From NCBI GenBank assembly GCA_023935145.1, contig CM043699.1, forward strand, positions 72,387,638 through 72,451,637: a stretch of 64,000 nucleotides of DNA. The letters run 5' to 3'. The notes under the pieces are model-generated. The model was not told the origin of the DNA. It searched no databases and was given only the letters and a program-made list of their open reading frames with translations. The stretch's first letter is position 1. Each line of letters begins with the position of its first letter. Made by a program: the position numbers and the translations under genes. This document shows, in pieces, positions 1 through 11,560 of this stretch. This DNA is from Bretschneidera sinensis. Lineage: Eukaryota > Streptophyta > Magnoliopsida > Brassicales > Akaniaceae.

Positions 1-347
1 GGCCCACTAGCTCCAAGGTCCAAACAGATGGATTGCTCCACACATGCTCGGACTCATGTCTCCAAAGCCGAGCAGATCGATTGCTCCACACATGCTCAGT
101 CCACTAGCTCATAAGTCCGAGCAGATGGATTGCTCCGCACGTGCTCGGACTCATGTCTCTAAGGCCAAGCAGATGGATTGCTTCACACGTGCTCAGACCC
201 ATATCTCTGAGGCCAAGTAGATGGTTTGTTCTGCACATACTTGGCTCAGGACTGACAAAACTCGGCCCATTGCCCATTCTTACCAATTATCGAGCCCTGC
301 AAAGCTTCCTTAAGCACATAAATATGCTCAAGGAAGTGGGGGGCCTC
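1..347 (+). mobile_element. 3' internal end of a Tat-like Ty3 LTR retrotransposon
   Basis: Non-coding internal tail of an element whose body lies left of the window. Most of it is a 48-bp tandem array. It ends in a purine-rich run at 331-347 (AGGAAGTGGGGGGCCTC) that looks like a polypurine tract, the plus-strand primer next to a 3' LTR. Open frames across it on both strands come from the repeats, not from a gene. Tandem repeats between pol and the 3' LTR are a known habit of the Tat/Ogre/Retand lineage, which together with the LTR style is why I favour Tat. No domain is visible to prove it. Confidence 0.6.
23..240 (+). repeat. 48-bp tandem repeat, about 4.5 units
   Basis: Units start near 23, 71, 120, 168 and 216. 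Each contains a core like GCAGATGGATTGCTCC followed by CACATGCTCGGACTCATGTC. The spacing is 48, 49, 48, 48. Units differ by about 10-20%. The half-site ACATGCTCGGACTCATGT is itself nearly palindromic. Confidence 0.85.
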
Positions 348-846
348 TGATACTACTAAAAAACACACATCCAATAAAAAAATGACACATAGACCACCCC
401 AAGGGTAGGCAGCAGGTCGACACGCAGAGGACCTAGACTCAGACAACTGGACTCCAGGTCATCACCGCCCTCCGGGTCACACCACCCTTAGCACAAGAGC
501 TGCCTCATGCGTGGATAGCCCCTAACTGAGACAGTAGGGCCACCCAGCTAGGCCTCGTGGACATCATTTCCCACCTAGTTGGACCTTTATGTCATCAGTA
601 CCCTAGATGAAAGGCCGCCTCAAAACCCTATAAAAAGACTTATGTGCGCATTCCAAAAGAGATCAGACTTTTCTGGATCTAAAAAGAGAATGTCTGTTAC
701 CCTCTTACGTTTTATCGTACACTAACAAAGGCTTCAGAGTATCCTCGGAGGCACTCCCTCCGGTGACCCGCTAACTCACCTCTTCTCTTCTGTGCAGGCT
801 TCTTCGAGGCCGAACCTCTAACTCAGCAACCATATTTTTGGCATCA
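348..846 (+). mobile_element. 3' LTR of the Tat-like element
   Basis: Begins TGATAC directly after the polypurine tract and ends GCATCA, giving matched inverted ends TGAT...ATCA, about 499 bp. A TATA box (TATAAAAA, 629-636) sits in promoter position, and the last 100 bp have the GGAGGCACTCCCTCC style common in plant Tat LTRs. The 5' LTR and left target duplication lie outside the window, so the right edge rests on end symmetry only. Confidence 0.6.
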
Positions 847-1025
847 ACACCTTGTATACATCGTATGTTTAATATTTAATATAATTTTATTATATTTGTA
901 AATCTTACATGTAGAGCAAAAAATTTACACACATAAAAGACTTTGCGTATTGACTATAATGGTGGAAGGCTATGTTGTGACGATTATCTACCTAAATAAA
1001 TAAGCAAATAATCATACAGTTTTAC
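847..1025. other. AT-rich non-coding flank
   Basis: No ORF, domain or RNA gene seen. It appears to be the left half of the same non-coding retroelement interior that resumes at 2337, because joining 1025 to 2337 across the solo LTR gives a continuous AT-rich stretch. Confidence 0.4.
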
Positions 1026-2336
1026 TTGTAAGTGCATAAGGTCAGTAGTAGCATAGTGTGCAAGTGCGAGATCATCTCCATAGGGATTGGTGAATTTCGA
1101 TTTAGAATTAGTTTCACAAAGTAAAAATAGATAAGAATAAATATTGAGTTTGGACAATAATAATAAAGATGTAGGGACTTAGTATCTACCACTAATCATG
1201 CTACCCCAACAAAATAATATGTCAATGCTCTACTCATGCTATGAATACCTACTGGTTGTCAACCTAAGGGCTTGGTCCACTCCTTAGGCTATGGATTTCC
1301 CTAAGCAACGAGTTAGGCATGGTGTATACTCTAACTCTTTTCTCTCTTAAGTGATTCAGCATGGTGTATACTGAGTTGTTCCTTAAAAGAGCATAAGGTC
1401 TGTGGAAATCGAAAACCACACGGGGCCTAGGGTTTGGCCCACTCCCAGTTTCCCATGTTGATTAACCCAAGAATCCAGTGTGGATGTCTTTTGTTACTAT
1501 TGTTGAACCCAGGACTCGGTCATCCAATTGATTCAATTAACTTATCCATACCACATGCATAAGTTGATCAGACACACACATATGAGGAATGTAAATAAAA
1601 ACAGGTATTAATCAAATTAAGAATCACAACGTAAGTATTGCAAAGGTGCCAATATTGAATTATTGGTTAAACATAATTAGGGCTTTAACTAAGCCCTTAC
1701 TAAAAGTTTAAGTACACATAATAAAAATAAAGGAAAGAAGAAACCAGAGAGAAGAGTCGTCAATTCTCCTCCACAGTTTCCTTCTCCGATCTTCCTGAAC
1801 AAAAACTAAACTAAAAGGAATATAAGCTCCTCAAAAGGGAGATACTGTTTCTGTGTTTTACAAGTCTATTTATAGAGTTCTAAAGGTGCCTTGAAACTCT
1901 AATTTCCAAAATAGGTCCAAAAGAAATCTTTCCAAAACTGGCTCTGCCGCCTCTATGTGCGTGTGCGCTCGATCGCATGCTTCTGTGCTTGAGCGCATGG
2001 GTGCGCTCGAGCCTTCTATGTGTGCGCATGATTCCTTGTGCGCTCGATCGCAGCCATGTTGCGCTCGATCACACTAGCTCATTCCAGATCTTTGGTTTTC
2101 TTCCTTTAAAGCTTCAAAATGCTTTCTTTTCTTCACAAGCCTGTAAAAGACACAGAAAACACAAAAAGGAAGTAAAATAGAATAAAATACGTAAACAAAG
2201 GGCTTAACAAATATAAATTAAGGGGCTTAAATATGAATATATAAGCTCCTATTAGGCTACAAACAATCATTCTAAACAACTTAATATTAAATATTTATGC
2301 GTTAGGAATTTAGGTATTTATATTTATATCTCATCA
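1026..2336 (-). mobile_element. Solo LTR, Athila-like, minus orientation
   Basis: On the minus strand it begins TGATGAGATATAAAT (2336 leftward), close in style to the TGATGAGAGCCATAAAATG start of the other Athila-like LTRs here. It has a TATA box in CTATAAATAG (about 1867-1876) and a U5-like end resembling the conserved CCCTGTGGAATCGACACC block. Flanks TTTAC (1021-1025) and TTTAA (2337-2341) match 4 of 5, so the left edge is good to a base or two. No coding sequence lies beside it, hence solo. A cluster of GCGCTCGATCGCA-like words lies at 1967-2075, upstream of the TATA box. Confidence 0.6.
1967..2075. repeat. Cluster of GATCGAGCGCA-type palindromic words
   Basis: About five copies of GCGCTCGATCGCA or GCGCTCGAGC variants in roughly 110 bp, separated by irregular spacers. 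The cluster is about 100 bp upstream of the minus-strand TATA box. The same words recur in the solo LTR at 33956-35319. Confidence 0.75.
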
Positions 2337-3652
2337 TTTAACATGCATCAAATACATATAACATCATATAATCAAATATCATGCAAAATATAAATACATC
2401 ACATGCATATATATCTATATAGATGACTATGGACTTTCCATGGGTGATTTACTTGATCCAATAAAGTAAATCCTTTAGTCAAACCCTAGATAATATTACA
2501 TGAATATATCTCATACATTCATGGGTCTTCAATCTTTAAATGACTCACCATGTTTTCTTGTAAACTCCTAGATTTGCCTCAATAAAATCCTATCTACTCT
2601 AAGTTACTTTACTTACATCAAACATACATAAGAAACCTTAATTAGAAGTCAAGGGGATTACATTGGAGAGAGATAGAAATTTACTTGAAGAGAAGTATAA
2701 GAAGGCAAGGTATGAAAACTCCATTTAAAATTGAACAACAAAAATTAATACGATTGAATTTAACCAACTGCTAAGGTCTAGGTCCCATAGTCATCCACTC
2801 ATACTATCAAATTGCATAAGTAAAGAAGTTCAATTTTATTCTTATTATGGCAATTTTTTTCTTAGATTGCAATCCAAATCCCATTAGGTTTCCAGAAACC
2901 TTTCTTAATCCTATTCCAAATAAGATTAAGATTCCTTGTTCATTAGATTTCATAATTCCAATGTAATAAGGATTTTAGAATTTTAATTCCTAATCAAACT
3001 CCAATTTATCAAAACTTTTGAATTTTGAAATTAAGAACAATTCTTAATTAAGTAAATCAATTTAAATTAAACCAATTTAGATAAAAATTAAACAATTAAT
3101 TTCAATTAAAAACACGTTTTAATTTTAAATAAATTTAAAATAGCTTTATAAAAACCGAAAATACTAAATTTTAGGTCTCACGGTCGACTGTCCATTAAGC
3201 TAGTCAACTTTGAAAGTTTTTTGTCCATAAATTCAATCACTTCAGGAGGGCACAGTCAATTGTCTTGATTGGATAATAGATTTTCCTAAACTTCTGCCCG
3301 ATTTTTCAATCAGGTCTGTGAGGGAACAATCTACTATCCACTTAGAGCAATCGATTGTACCTTTGACATGTACAGATTTTTTATGCTTTTTTTTAGAAAT
3401 TTCTTCACAAAATAATTTCTCTTTGATTCAAAATCCTATTTTAATCAACTAAATTATTTATAATCAATCTTTATAGATTTAATATGCTTGAAAATTAATC
3501 TATAAATTCTTTATTTTCATCACATGAAAATAAATAATTGAAGAACTCTTTCTTGAATTCTTTTGACTTATGGTTTCATAAACCCTAATCTAACTCTTAG
3601 AATTTAAATACACAACAATAAAATCAAATTCATTCTAATGATTCATAGAGTT
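2337..3652. other. Non-coding interior of a Copia-type element
   Basis: AT-rich, no ORF of note. It lies on the internal side of the minus-strand primer-binding site at 3653-3665, so it should be the first part of that element's interior, yet no gag is recognisable. This suggests a non-autonomous (LARD-like) or decayed element. The stretch 3175-3365 carries scattered CGGTCGACTGTCC, CAGTCAATTGTC and CAATCGATTGTA words, another loose palindrome group. Confidence 0.5.
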
Positions 3653-3665
3653 AGCTCTGATACCA
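3653..3665 (-). other. Primer-binding site, initiator tRNA-Met type
   Basis: The minus strand reads TGGTATCAGAGCT, the standard plant Copia primer-binding site complementary to the tRNA-Met 3' end, one base from the LTR edge at 3667. It fixes the orientation of the LTR to its right as minus and as a 5' LTR. Confidence 0.85.
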
Positions 3666-3666
3666 A

Positions 3667-4601
3667 TGTAAGTCTACCGACATAGATAATGCAATGGAAT
3701 TTAAAATGTTTTTCAACTATGCCAATAAACTTCTACCAAAACATTCTCTATGAATCTATTTGAATGATATAAAAAAATTCTCCATACAAAGTTATAGTTT
3801 ATACCTCAATGAATATTCAGGTTAATCATTTGGAGAAAAGTCCACAAGCCATTCAAGTGTCTATCATCTAAGTGTATCCACACAAGCAACTAAAGATGAG
3901 GATCTCCTTCTCCGAGATGTAGAACACCGTGCGAGGAATATGACTAGGGATGGTCAAAATTTGTGAGTGCTAGCTCTAAGATTTTCAGCTTTTAGAGTAA
4001 GTTTGTAGAATCTGATTTTAGTTTCATAATTTATACATTTTTTTATCAAATAGAGCCATTATATAGAGCTTTTACCTCTAAAAAATCTAAGGTTTAGTTA
4101 ATTCTAAAAAACATCTCTTTATTAGCCCATTTAGTTTTCCTTATTCTTTCAATTTTCCTTTTGTTGTGACTCTTAGGTTCAATATCGCATTGGCAGTAGG
4201 TCATAAATTTTACATAACAATTGGATCCTATCCAATTAATTAAAACTTTTTTAATTTGAATTTGAATTAAAACTCCTTTTAACTCTTTCTTAATTAAGAA
4301 TTAATTATAATTAATAATTAATTCTTAAGGGCTTCTAAAAGTCACGATTGATGCCTAGTAGTGTGTCATGCCTACCTAGGCAACATGAATTAGTGTGAAC
4401 CTTTCCATTTTCTGTTACTGTACAATTCAGTCATTCCAACATGCAATGTCTTTGATTATACCTAAGACATGGATTTACTATCAAGCCTTAATTATTTAAT
4501 CATACGTATCTTGATCTCAAGTCTATAACCTAAATGGTGAGTTCAGAAACTCATTTTATAATTTTCACCTCACTTTGGCTAAGTAATTTCCTAGATATGA
4601 C
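3667..4601 (-). mobile_element. 5' LTR, Copia type, first part (split by the chromovirus)
   Basis: LTR beginning TGTAAGTC on the plus strand beside the primer-binding site. It is interrupted at 4601 by the chromovirus and resumes at 27374. Together the two parts make about 1,577 bp. The family is recognisable from other copies in the window (28016-29070, 48686-50220, 50296-50558). The break lies at ATGAC (4597-4601), which is duplicated at 27369-27373. Confidence 0.8.
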
Positions 4602-5101
4602 TGCTAGAGAAGTTGTGTGGATGAAAGGAAAAAAAGAACTAGGTTATGTTTTGATGATGGAAAAGTGATTTGTATCTTGTTCAAAGTACAAGAAAAACTC
4701 CTTAAGTTGCTTCTTATTTCATGATTCTTTATAATCTGTACAAGGTAGCTTTTATATAAAGCTCCTACACTAGCAATACACATAAAGGTGCAATGAAGAT
4801 GCATACATGAAATCAAGACACCTTCTAACTAAATTTTCTCACTCCCTAACAGATTTTTGTTACTACTGCCTCTTTACCATCCGAGATCCCCTTACTTTTT
4901 TTTAGTTTTCTTAAGTAAGTGAGCTCACTAACTAGGGAGGCCTTGCCCTCTCTGGTAACTTTACTAGTAACTTCCTTAACTCCACTAGTAAGGTTGAACT
5001 CTTCTAGCCTTTTCTACCTTTATTGGGGTTTTTTTTTTGTTTCCCTATACCTTTCTAGTTTCTTCAGTCTTTTTCTGTCCCTCAGTTGTCTTATTGTAGC
5101 A
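4602..5101 (-). mobile_element. 3' LTR of the chromovirus
   Basis: 500 bp, plus-strand ends TGCTAGAGAAG...TTATTGTAGCA. It is clearly homologous to 26873-27368 but visibly more diverged from it than the LTR pairs of the two elements nested inside, which fits this being the oldest of the three insertions. Confidence 0.85.
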
Positions 5102-5109
5102 ATACTGCC

Positions 5110-5720
5110 ATCATTGACAAGTCCCTTGTCCTCAAGGTGGAGAAAATGTAAGTACTGGTTAATGGTAGAAGCATTGTCCTAAGATGCTTCTTCTAATTAT
5201 AACTAATCCCACTGAATCAGATATTGTTTTGTCCACTGCCCCTTCTGAAAGATGGTTCTTTCACCCAAGATGGCAACTGGAGATAGATTTGGAATTAGGT
5301 AGAACAATCTACAAGTAATGAAGAGGTTGGTTGAGCTGTGCCATGGAATGGTTTGAGGAGGGAGATGTGGAACACATGATGTAGTTTACAACCATTAAGA
5401 AGTTGAAGCTTGTATACAACCTGGCCTACTTTTTCCAGAACTAGAAATGGGACATAATACCTTCCACTCAGTTTATTGGAGGTTCTCATAACAGCTGAGT
5501 GTTGCGTGTCAGGTTGCAGTTTGAGGAGGACTAAATCACCTCCTTTGAACTGTATGTCAGTCCTATGTTTATCCTCTTGATGCTTCATCCTTTGCTGGGC
5601 TCTAAGCAGGTGGTTTTTGACATGGTGTAGCACTTCCTCTCTAGAGTTGAGAGAGTGATCTACTACCTTAATAGGAGATGATCCTCTACAGTAGAAGGGA
5701 ATGTTGGGAGGATTTATACC
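5110..5720 (-). pseudogene. Chromovirus integrase C-terminus plus chromodomain (broken)
   Basis: Minus-strand frame from the nested insertion junction at 5720. It gives the end of the integrase core, a basic helical stretch (LLRAQQRMKHQEDKHR) and the integrase C-terminal fold with GDLVLLKLQP and LSGRYYVPF, ending HVFHISLLKPF. After a short linker a chromodomain follows at about 5120-5285, with PVAILGERTI, QYLIQW, EEAS and LEDKG. Chromodomains direct integration towards particular chromatin marks. Three stop codons interrupt it, one of them in the conserved W of the EAxW motif. The upstream part of the same protein is at 23065 and above. Confidence 0.85.
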
Positions 5721-7054
5721 TAATGAGAGCCATAAAATGCATCTTAATAGTTCTTAATCGTTAGCATTTTAGAGTTGATATAGGTTTTAATTGCACTTTT
5801 ATACGGTAATAACTCTAAAGTGGTATTCTTGGATTGTTGACTTATTTCGGTACATTTTCAGGTACTTTAAGTTCAAAAGAGGAGAAAAAGCTATTGTTGA
5901 GTGAAGCACAAAGACTCGAGGCACACTGAAGTGAAAACATGGTTACAGAAGGACAAATGAAGAGAAATCAAATTTATAGTGTGTGCACTACGGCCTAGAA
6001 TTATCCAAGCCTCGGCCTCTAGAAAGGAAGCCAAAGAAGAAGAAAAAGGCATCAGTGCGCACCACAGCCCAGCCTAGGAGCTTAAAGATTCTGAGCCGCG
6101 GCCTGACCCAATCTGAGCCGCGGCGCGACCTCGATACCCTGTCTCCGAGTTACAACTTAATTAGGGCTTTTAATGATTGTTTAAACCCTAAAAACACCCT
6201 TGGACCTCTTGTATTATAAATAGACCACTTAGGGTTTGATAAGAGGCGCATCAAGCCTGGGAAACTTAAGGAAGCAGCCAGTTCTCCTCTATCAAAGTAT
6301 TCAAGCATGAGCCCCATGGACAACTAATCTCCAAGCAAGGCGAAGGGATGAATCCCTAGGTGTAGTTGTTCTTATTTTCCATTATTGATTCAGTTGTAAT
6401 TTGGATTTATTATCAAAACATTGTTTATGAGTATTCTTTGATTAAACAAAAAGAATTTAGGTTCATGTGACAGCTGTGCTTTATGTTCTTCTTATTCTAG
6501 ATTTTCTTAATCCAGTGATTGCATGCTTCTTCTCCATATAAGTCTAGTCATGCTCTTCTTATATCAAGTTATTTAGATGTGATTGAGTTCGGTAGATTTA
6601 TCTTTTAGGTTTGTCCATTACTGCAATATTGTCATTAAGATATATTGTCGCTTCTTGATAAATCTATCAGATAGGTCATGTGTGCTTGAATCGAAATCAA
6701 AGAGTACTTCATAAAAATTACATTAGGGTTTACATGTGCTTTAATTGAATATACACCGATTGCTTGTTTGGGATGTGAAACTTGCAATCGAGATAGAAAC
6801 AACTGAATCGAGATTGGAACAAGGCAACGAACCTAGGGAGGATTCCCGAAACCTTGTTGTTTCCTTATTATATTCTTCATTACAAATACACAATTTCCTC
6901 ATAATACTTTACTATCAAAACTCAGATTTATTTGTTTGGATTTTATCATTTCGTATTAAAGTTTACACTTTTCCTTATAGTTAACTTGTTTCCCTGTGGA
7001 ATCGACACCCCAAAGCTGTGCTATAACTACCGCGTTACTCTTTGGGTGTAATCA
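5721..7054 (+). mobile_element. 5' LTR of the Athila-like element
   Basis: 1,334 bp, starting TAATGAGAGCC (the TG end mutated to TA; the 3' LTR retains TGATGAGAGCC) and ending GTGTAATCA. TATA box TATAAATAG at 6214-6222. Upstream of it GCCTCGGCC, GAGCCGCGGC and GAGCCGCGGCGC words cluster at 5990-6127. The U5 end carries the conserved block CCCTGTGGAATCGACACC. Confidence 0.9.
5990..6127. repeat. Cluster of GAGCCGCGG-type words upstream of the TATA box
   Basis: Loose group of GC-rich near-palindromes (GCGGCC, CCTCGGCC, GAGCCGCGGC twice) in otherwise AT-rich DNA, ending about 90 bp before TATAAATAG. The 3' LTR copy at 21968-22138 has the same group. Confidence 0.6.
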
Positions 7055-7059
7055 AATTT

Positions 7060-7078
7060 TGGCGCCGTTGCCGGGGAA
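7060..7078 (+). other. Primer-binding site, tRNA-Asp type
   Basis: TGGCGCCGTTGCCGGGGAA, the plant Athila/Tat primer site complementary to the 3' end of tRNA-Asp, five bases after the LTR end. Intact. Confidence 0.9.
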
Positions 7079-7356
7079 ACGCGCTTAAGTACAAAGAAGA
7101 TTGTCAATTCTAAGACGAGACGATACTATCGTTCCTTTCTTTAAGTTTTTAATTTTCTAACTTTTTTTATTATTTTGTTATGTTTTTATTACTTTTTAAA
7201 CTTAGTTGGTGTATGCTTAGACCGAGAGATTTGCGAGGTAGATTCATTAAGGGACCCGAATTAGAGATACCCTTTCCTTCCACGTCCGTTAGTTAAATCT
7301 CGCCTAGATCAAACCCTAGTGTACACCCAATAGAGAATTTAGAAAATCTTGTTAAC

Positions 7357-9465
7357 ATGGCTAAAAGCCCTAATGAGAATGTTGCTAGGACACCTAAAGA
7401 CTACTTGCACCCTAGCCGAACGGGCACCCCATCGTGTATCATGTTCCCCCCTAATGTTCAACAACCTGATTTCAAACCGGGTATGATCCAATTGCTACCA
7501 ACCTTCCATGGATTTGGGAATGAAAACCCTTATATCCATATTAGGGAACTTGAGGAAGTAGTAGCAACCTTTCATGGTAGGGCTGATATGGTAGACACCG
7601 TCAAACTTCGATTTTTCCCTTTTTCACTTAAGAAAAAAGCTAAGGCTTAGCTGTACTCATTAAGGCCTAGGTCCATAGGTAGTTGGGATGAGATGACACG
7701 AGTTTTCTTCCACAAGCACTTCCCAACCCATAAGACCAATAACTTCAAGAGACAAATCTTAAACTTTGCACAAAAGGAGAGTGAAACCTTATATCAAGTT
7801 TGGAAGCATTTCAAGGACTTGTTAAATTCTTGTCCACACCATGGGTATGAGAGTTGGTGGGTGGTTAGCTACTTCTATGATGGACTTCTAAGTAGGGAAA
7901 GGCAATTCATAGAGTTGATGTGTAATGGGGATTTTCTTCAAAAAGATCCCGACCAAGCCATAGATTTCCTAGATGACCTATTGGGAAAAGCCCATACTTG
8001 GACAGGACCAAATACCATGGAAAGCACTAGGAAAAACCAACCCGCTGGGATTTATCAACTTAAGGAATAGGATAACCTTAAAGCCCGTTTAGAGGCCCTA
8101 ACTAAAGAAATTGAAGCCTTAAAAACCAGAAATGCTAGGGCCCTTGAACCGGTTGCTAGGGTAGAGTCCTATGAGCCTTGTTTCATGTGTAATAAGGTAT
8201 ATCATTTACCTAAGGATTGTCTAGTTTATTTTGAGATGAAGGAAAAGTGTAATGTTGTAGGTATACCCTTAGGGAAACCACACTCACCCTACTCTAGCAC
8301 CTACAATCCTGGTTGGAAGAATCACCCTAATTTCAGTTGGAAATCCAACATGCAACCCCCTGCCCACTCTAGTACCCAATGGCAGCCGAAAGCAACCTCA
8401 TATAATGCACCTCAACAATCTTTACCTTTAGAAGATATGTTTAAGTCATTTATGCAGGTACATGCCAAGAGTTCGGAAGATCAAGGAAAAATAAATCAAT
8501 GGTTGTTAGAGGAACAACAAGCAATCAAAAAGGAACAAAAGGTAACAAAGAGCCAACTTACCAAGTTGACTAGTTTCTTGATGATTCAAGAGCAAGGTCA
8601 TTTTCCTTCACAGCCACAACTTAATCCAAGGGGACAACATATGGCACAAACCTCCAACCCTGAAAATCAAAATGTTAGAGAGGTTAATGCCATAATCACT
8701 TGCAGTGGTAAGAAAATTGATGGACCCCTTCTACCATCAACCCTGAATCCTAACACTGTGTGCAACAAGGATAAAATCCTCGAGGAACAAGAGGCCCATG
8801 ATGATTATTCTCCACCGGTGCCTTTCCCTCAAGCACTTCTTAAACTTAAGGAGATAAATACAACATTAAAAGGTGAGATTCTTGAACAACTTCAGCAGGT
8901 TAAAATTAATCTTCCTCTTCTTCATGTCATAAAACAGATTCCCAACTATGCTAAAGTCATCAAGGATCTATGCACACTCAAGAAGAGGCACAATGTTAAG
9001 AAGATGGCATTTTTAATGGAACAATCAAATGCAGTAATTGACAGCAAGACACTGCCCAAATATAAAGATTCGGGCTGTCCAACGGTGGCTTGCCAAATTG
9101 GAAACAAATCTTGTGGCCACGCATTGCTAGATTTGGGTGCTAGTGTGAACCTCATGCCATACTCCATGTACTTACAGCTCAGTCTAAGAGAGATCAAACC
9201 AACCTCTATGGTACTTCAATTAGCAGATAGATTGGTAAGAAAACCAAGAGGTATTGTAGAAGATGTTTTGTTGCAAATTGATAATTTCTACTATCCTGTT
9301 GATTTTTTGGTTTTAGATACTGTTTCTACTGTAAACACAGAGTCAAAAATTCTTGTGATACTTGGAAGACCATTCCTTTCCACCACCAATGCCCTCATTA
9401 ATTTTATGAATGGCCTAATGACATTATCATTTGGAAATAGGACTCTAGAGGTAAATGTTTTTTGA
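7357..9465 (+). pseudogene. Athila-type gag and aspartic protease, two in-frame stops
   Basis: One reading frame of about 702 codons, broken only by TAG at 7648-7650 (where the family has tryptophan before LYSLRP) and TAG at 8068-8070. In order: gag capsid core with GMIQLLPTFHGFGNENPYIH and HKTNNFKRQ, then a complete CCHC zinc knuckle at 8179-8220 (C-FM-C-NKVY-H-LPKD-C), a polar linker, and an aspartic protease at about 9050-9465 with active-site-like LLDLGASVNLMPYS near 9124-9165 and ILGRPFL near 9355. Gag packages the RNA; the protease processes the polyprotein. After the protease the frame ends and no reverse transcriptase follows. Upstream ATG at 7357 follows a 280-nt leader. Confidence 0.9.
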
Positions 9466-9790
9466 GTCTCATGGCAACCACATGAAGAGGATGAGTACAT
9501 CAAAGATAATTCTAACTCTTCGGAATTCATTCCTAATAATTCTGAATTCAATGATTCTTCAGTTTATCCCCATGCTATTAATGTTGTTGATGTTTTTGAT
9601 AAGCCACAGGAATTTATTAAGAAATCTTGGCAACCATGCTATGGAGAGTTGCTTGAGAGAAGTCACATGGATACGAGAATCAAATACCCTACTGCTGATA
9701 GTAAATGGGCATCACCATAAAAACTTAAGCCACATATGGTGGACTTTAAGTATTCCTTGCCAAAAGACTAGCACTGAGGCCACTGAGTAT
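9466..9790 (+). pseudogene. Residual post-protease pol sequence, deletion scar
   Basis: An acidic Ser/Asn-rich stretch (read SWQPHEEDEY, then NSSEFIPNNSEF) normally found between protease and reverse transcriptase in Athila-type pol. It passes into a decayed KLKPHMVDFKYSLPKD segment resembling the lead-in to reverse transcriptase. Then the sequence jumps directly to the post-pol region. The whole polymerase and integrase are missing, so an internal deletion lies at about 9740-9830. Confidence 0.6.
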
Positions 9791-11453
9791 GAGCCTCATC
9801 TTCAGCACCATGATGAGGCCAACAGTAAGAGTGGTGCAGCGTCTGGCTGAAGACGTAAAACTTAGCGCTCATGGGAGACAACCCACAATATATCCTTTTA
9901 TTTTTTCTGTTTTTCATATTTTTTCTTGTTTATTATTATTATTTTGTTGTTTCCCAGTTTTACTTTCGTATTTCTTTTTCAGGGACAAATATACGAAGCA
10001 GTTCAAATGGTGGTGCATAATTTTCAGCTTCTGTGCACTTTTGGCTACAAAGGGAGTTTCCTTAACTTTTGCTTTCACATTGAGGACAATGCTTATTTTA
10101 AGTTGGGGCTGGAGGAAAGGAGGAACATATTCCTATTTTTTATATTTTTCTTTGAACTGCTTGGTGTCATTTTCTTTTTTGTTTGTTTTTAGCATGCTTT
10201 GTGTTAGCCTTAGAGTTAATTCACATGTCAATGATATGAGCCTAATTGAGATAGCATATAGCATTTAGAAGTAGTTAAATCTTTCTTCGGTTTGAAATTA
10301 ATTTAAGTGTCAATCTTCATTTGGTTTGAGACTCTAGTTTGTGGTAAGATTGTATGATTAGTCTAAAACATTTAGAGAAGTTTTATGTGTGATTGTTTTG
10401 TGAATACTTTTGCGGTCTCGACAAGCTCTAGAACTTATTTGATAATCACTTGAGGTGAATTCCTATAATGCACATTACTTAGGATATGATATAGGCCATT
10501 TTTGGACAGTTTGAGCCTTTCGAACTTACCCTTGCTATATTCATCACTAGTCACCTATTTGAGCCTTTTTCTTGAAAAAGAAATTGAGCCTTGTTTCTTT
10601 CAATAGCCCATTTACTCACCTTTATGAGCCTAAAAATATTTTATCCTTACCTTTCTTTTAAAAGAACTTAGTTATACACATTTGTTGAGAAGCACTTAAA
10701 AGGAGTAAGGATGGAAATATGAAAACCATAACCTAAGTACACTAAAGGAGATAGGTTAGGGGTTGGAGAAAAGAAAAGAAAAAAAACTAGAAAAGGAGGT
10801 GAATGGTCTTATGCCAAAATACAAAAGAGAAGAAAAGAAGTGAATTATGGCAAAGAAAGAAGAAAAGAAAAGAAAAGCGGTGACTTATTGAGAGATATGC
10901 TCTTATAAAATATGGTTGAAAGAGTTGGGTGTTAAAATGGTTGTGGTTAAAACTAAGAGATTGAGTTCTTTTACTTGTGAATCCTTCCCATTCTTTCTTA
11001 ACCTTTACCTTAGCCTAACATTACAAGCTTATTAAAGACCTATTGATCCAATGTAGTGTGACTTTTCTACAATAGTGGACAGTGATTCGAAAAGTGAGCC
11101 TATGGAGCTTGTTTTTGTGATTGATGTCATGCAATTTAATATATTTTAGAGGCCAAGACTTGTATTCATGAATGTTGTGCATAAAATCATCCAGGTGTTC
11201 GGATTAGTGGATTGTGGCAAGATAGATGTTAAGAGTCGGTAACAAATTTAAGATTGATGTTTAGATTACTTTTGGACTTGGGTGAAATTTAATGATTCTA
11301 TATGCCGTGTGTTATGTGTGGTTTTTGAGACAAAAGTGAATTACTCTTGGTTTAACACTAACATTGCTTTACTTTGTTGTGATCCCCACCGTAGAATTCA
11401 TCTCTTGTTTTCGCTTGAATTGCTAGGGACTGGCAATAAGTTAGTTGGGGTTG
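9791..11453 (+). other. Long 3' untranslated region of the Athila-like element
   Basis: Starts with the post-pol hallmark of plant Athila/Tat elements (GTCTGGCTGAAGACGTAAAA followed by GCGCTCATGGGAGACAACCC, 9840-9890). The rest is non-coding T-rich and purine-rich DNA. Short ORFs here (for example 9789-10268) are hydrophobic by base composition and not supported. The same region is recognisable inverted at 52077-53740 and again at 58863-60203. Confidence 0.75.
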
Positions 11454-11560
11454 TGATGAGAGCCATAAAATGCGTCTTAATAGTTCTTAATCGTTAGCAT
11501 TTTAGAGTTGATCTAGGTTTTAATTGCACTTTTATACGTTAATAACTCTAAAGTGGTATT
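11454..11560 (+). mobile_element. 3' LTR of the Athila-like element, first 107 bp
   Basis: Begins TGATGAGAGCC and matches the 5' LTR. It stops at GTATT (11556-11560), the left target duplication of the SIRE-like element, and resumes at 21809. Confidence 0.9.

Noticed and set aside
104..446. Short ORFs on both strands at the window start
   Set aside because: Products of the 48-bp tandem repeat.
9789..10268. Hydrophobic ORFs after the Athila-like protease, considered as an envelope gene
   Set aside because: T-rich untranslated region right after the post-pol hallmark, no signal-plus-anchor layout, and the second copy does not keep the frame.
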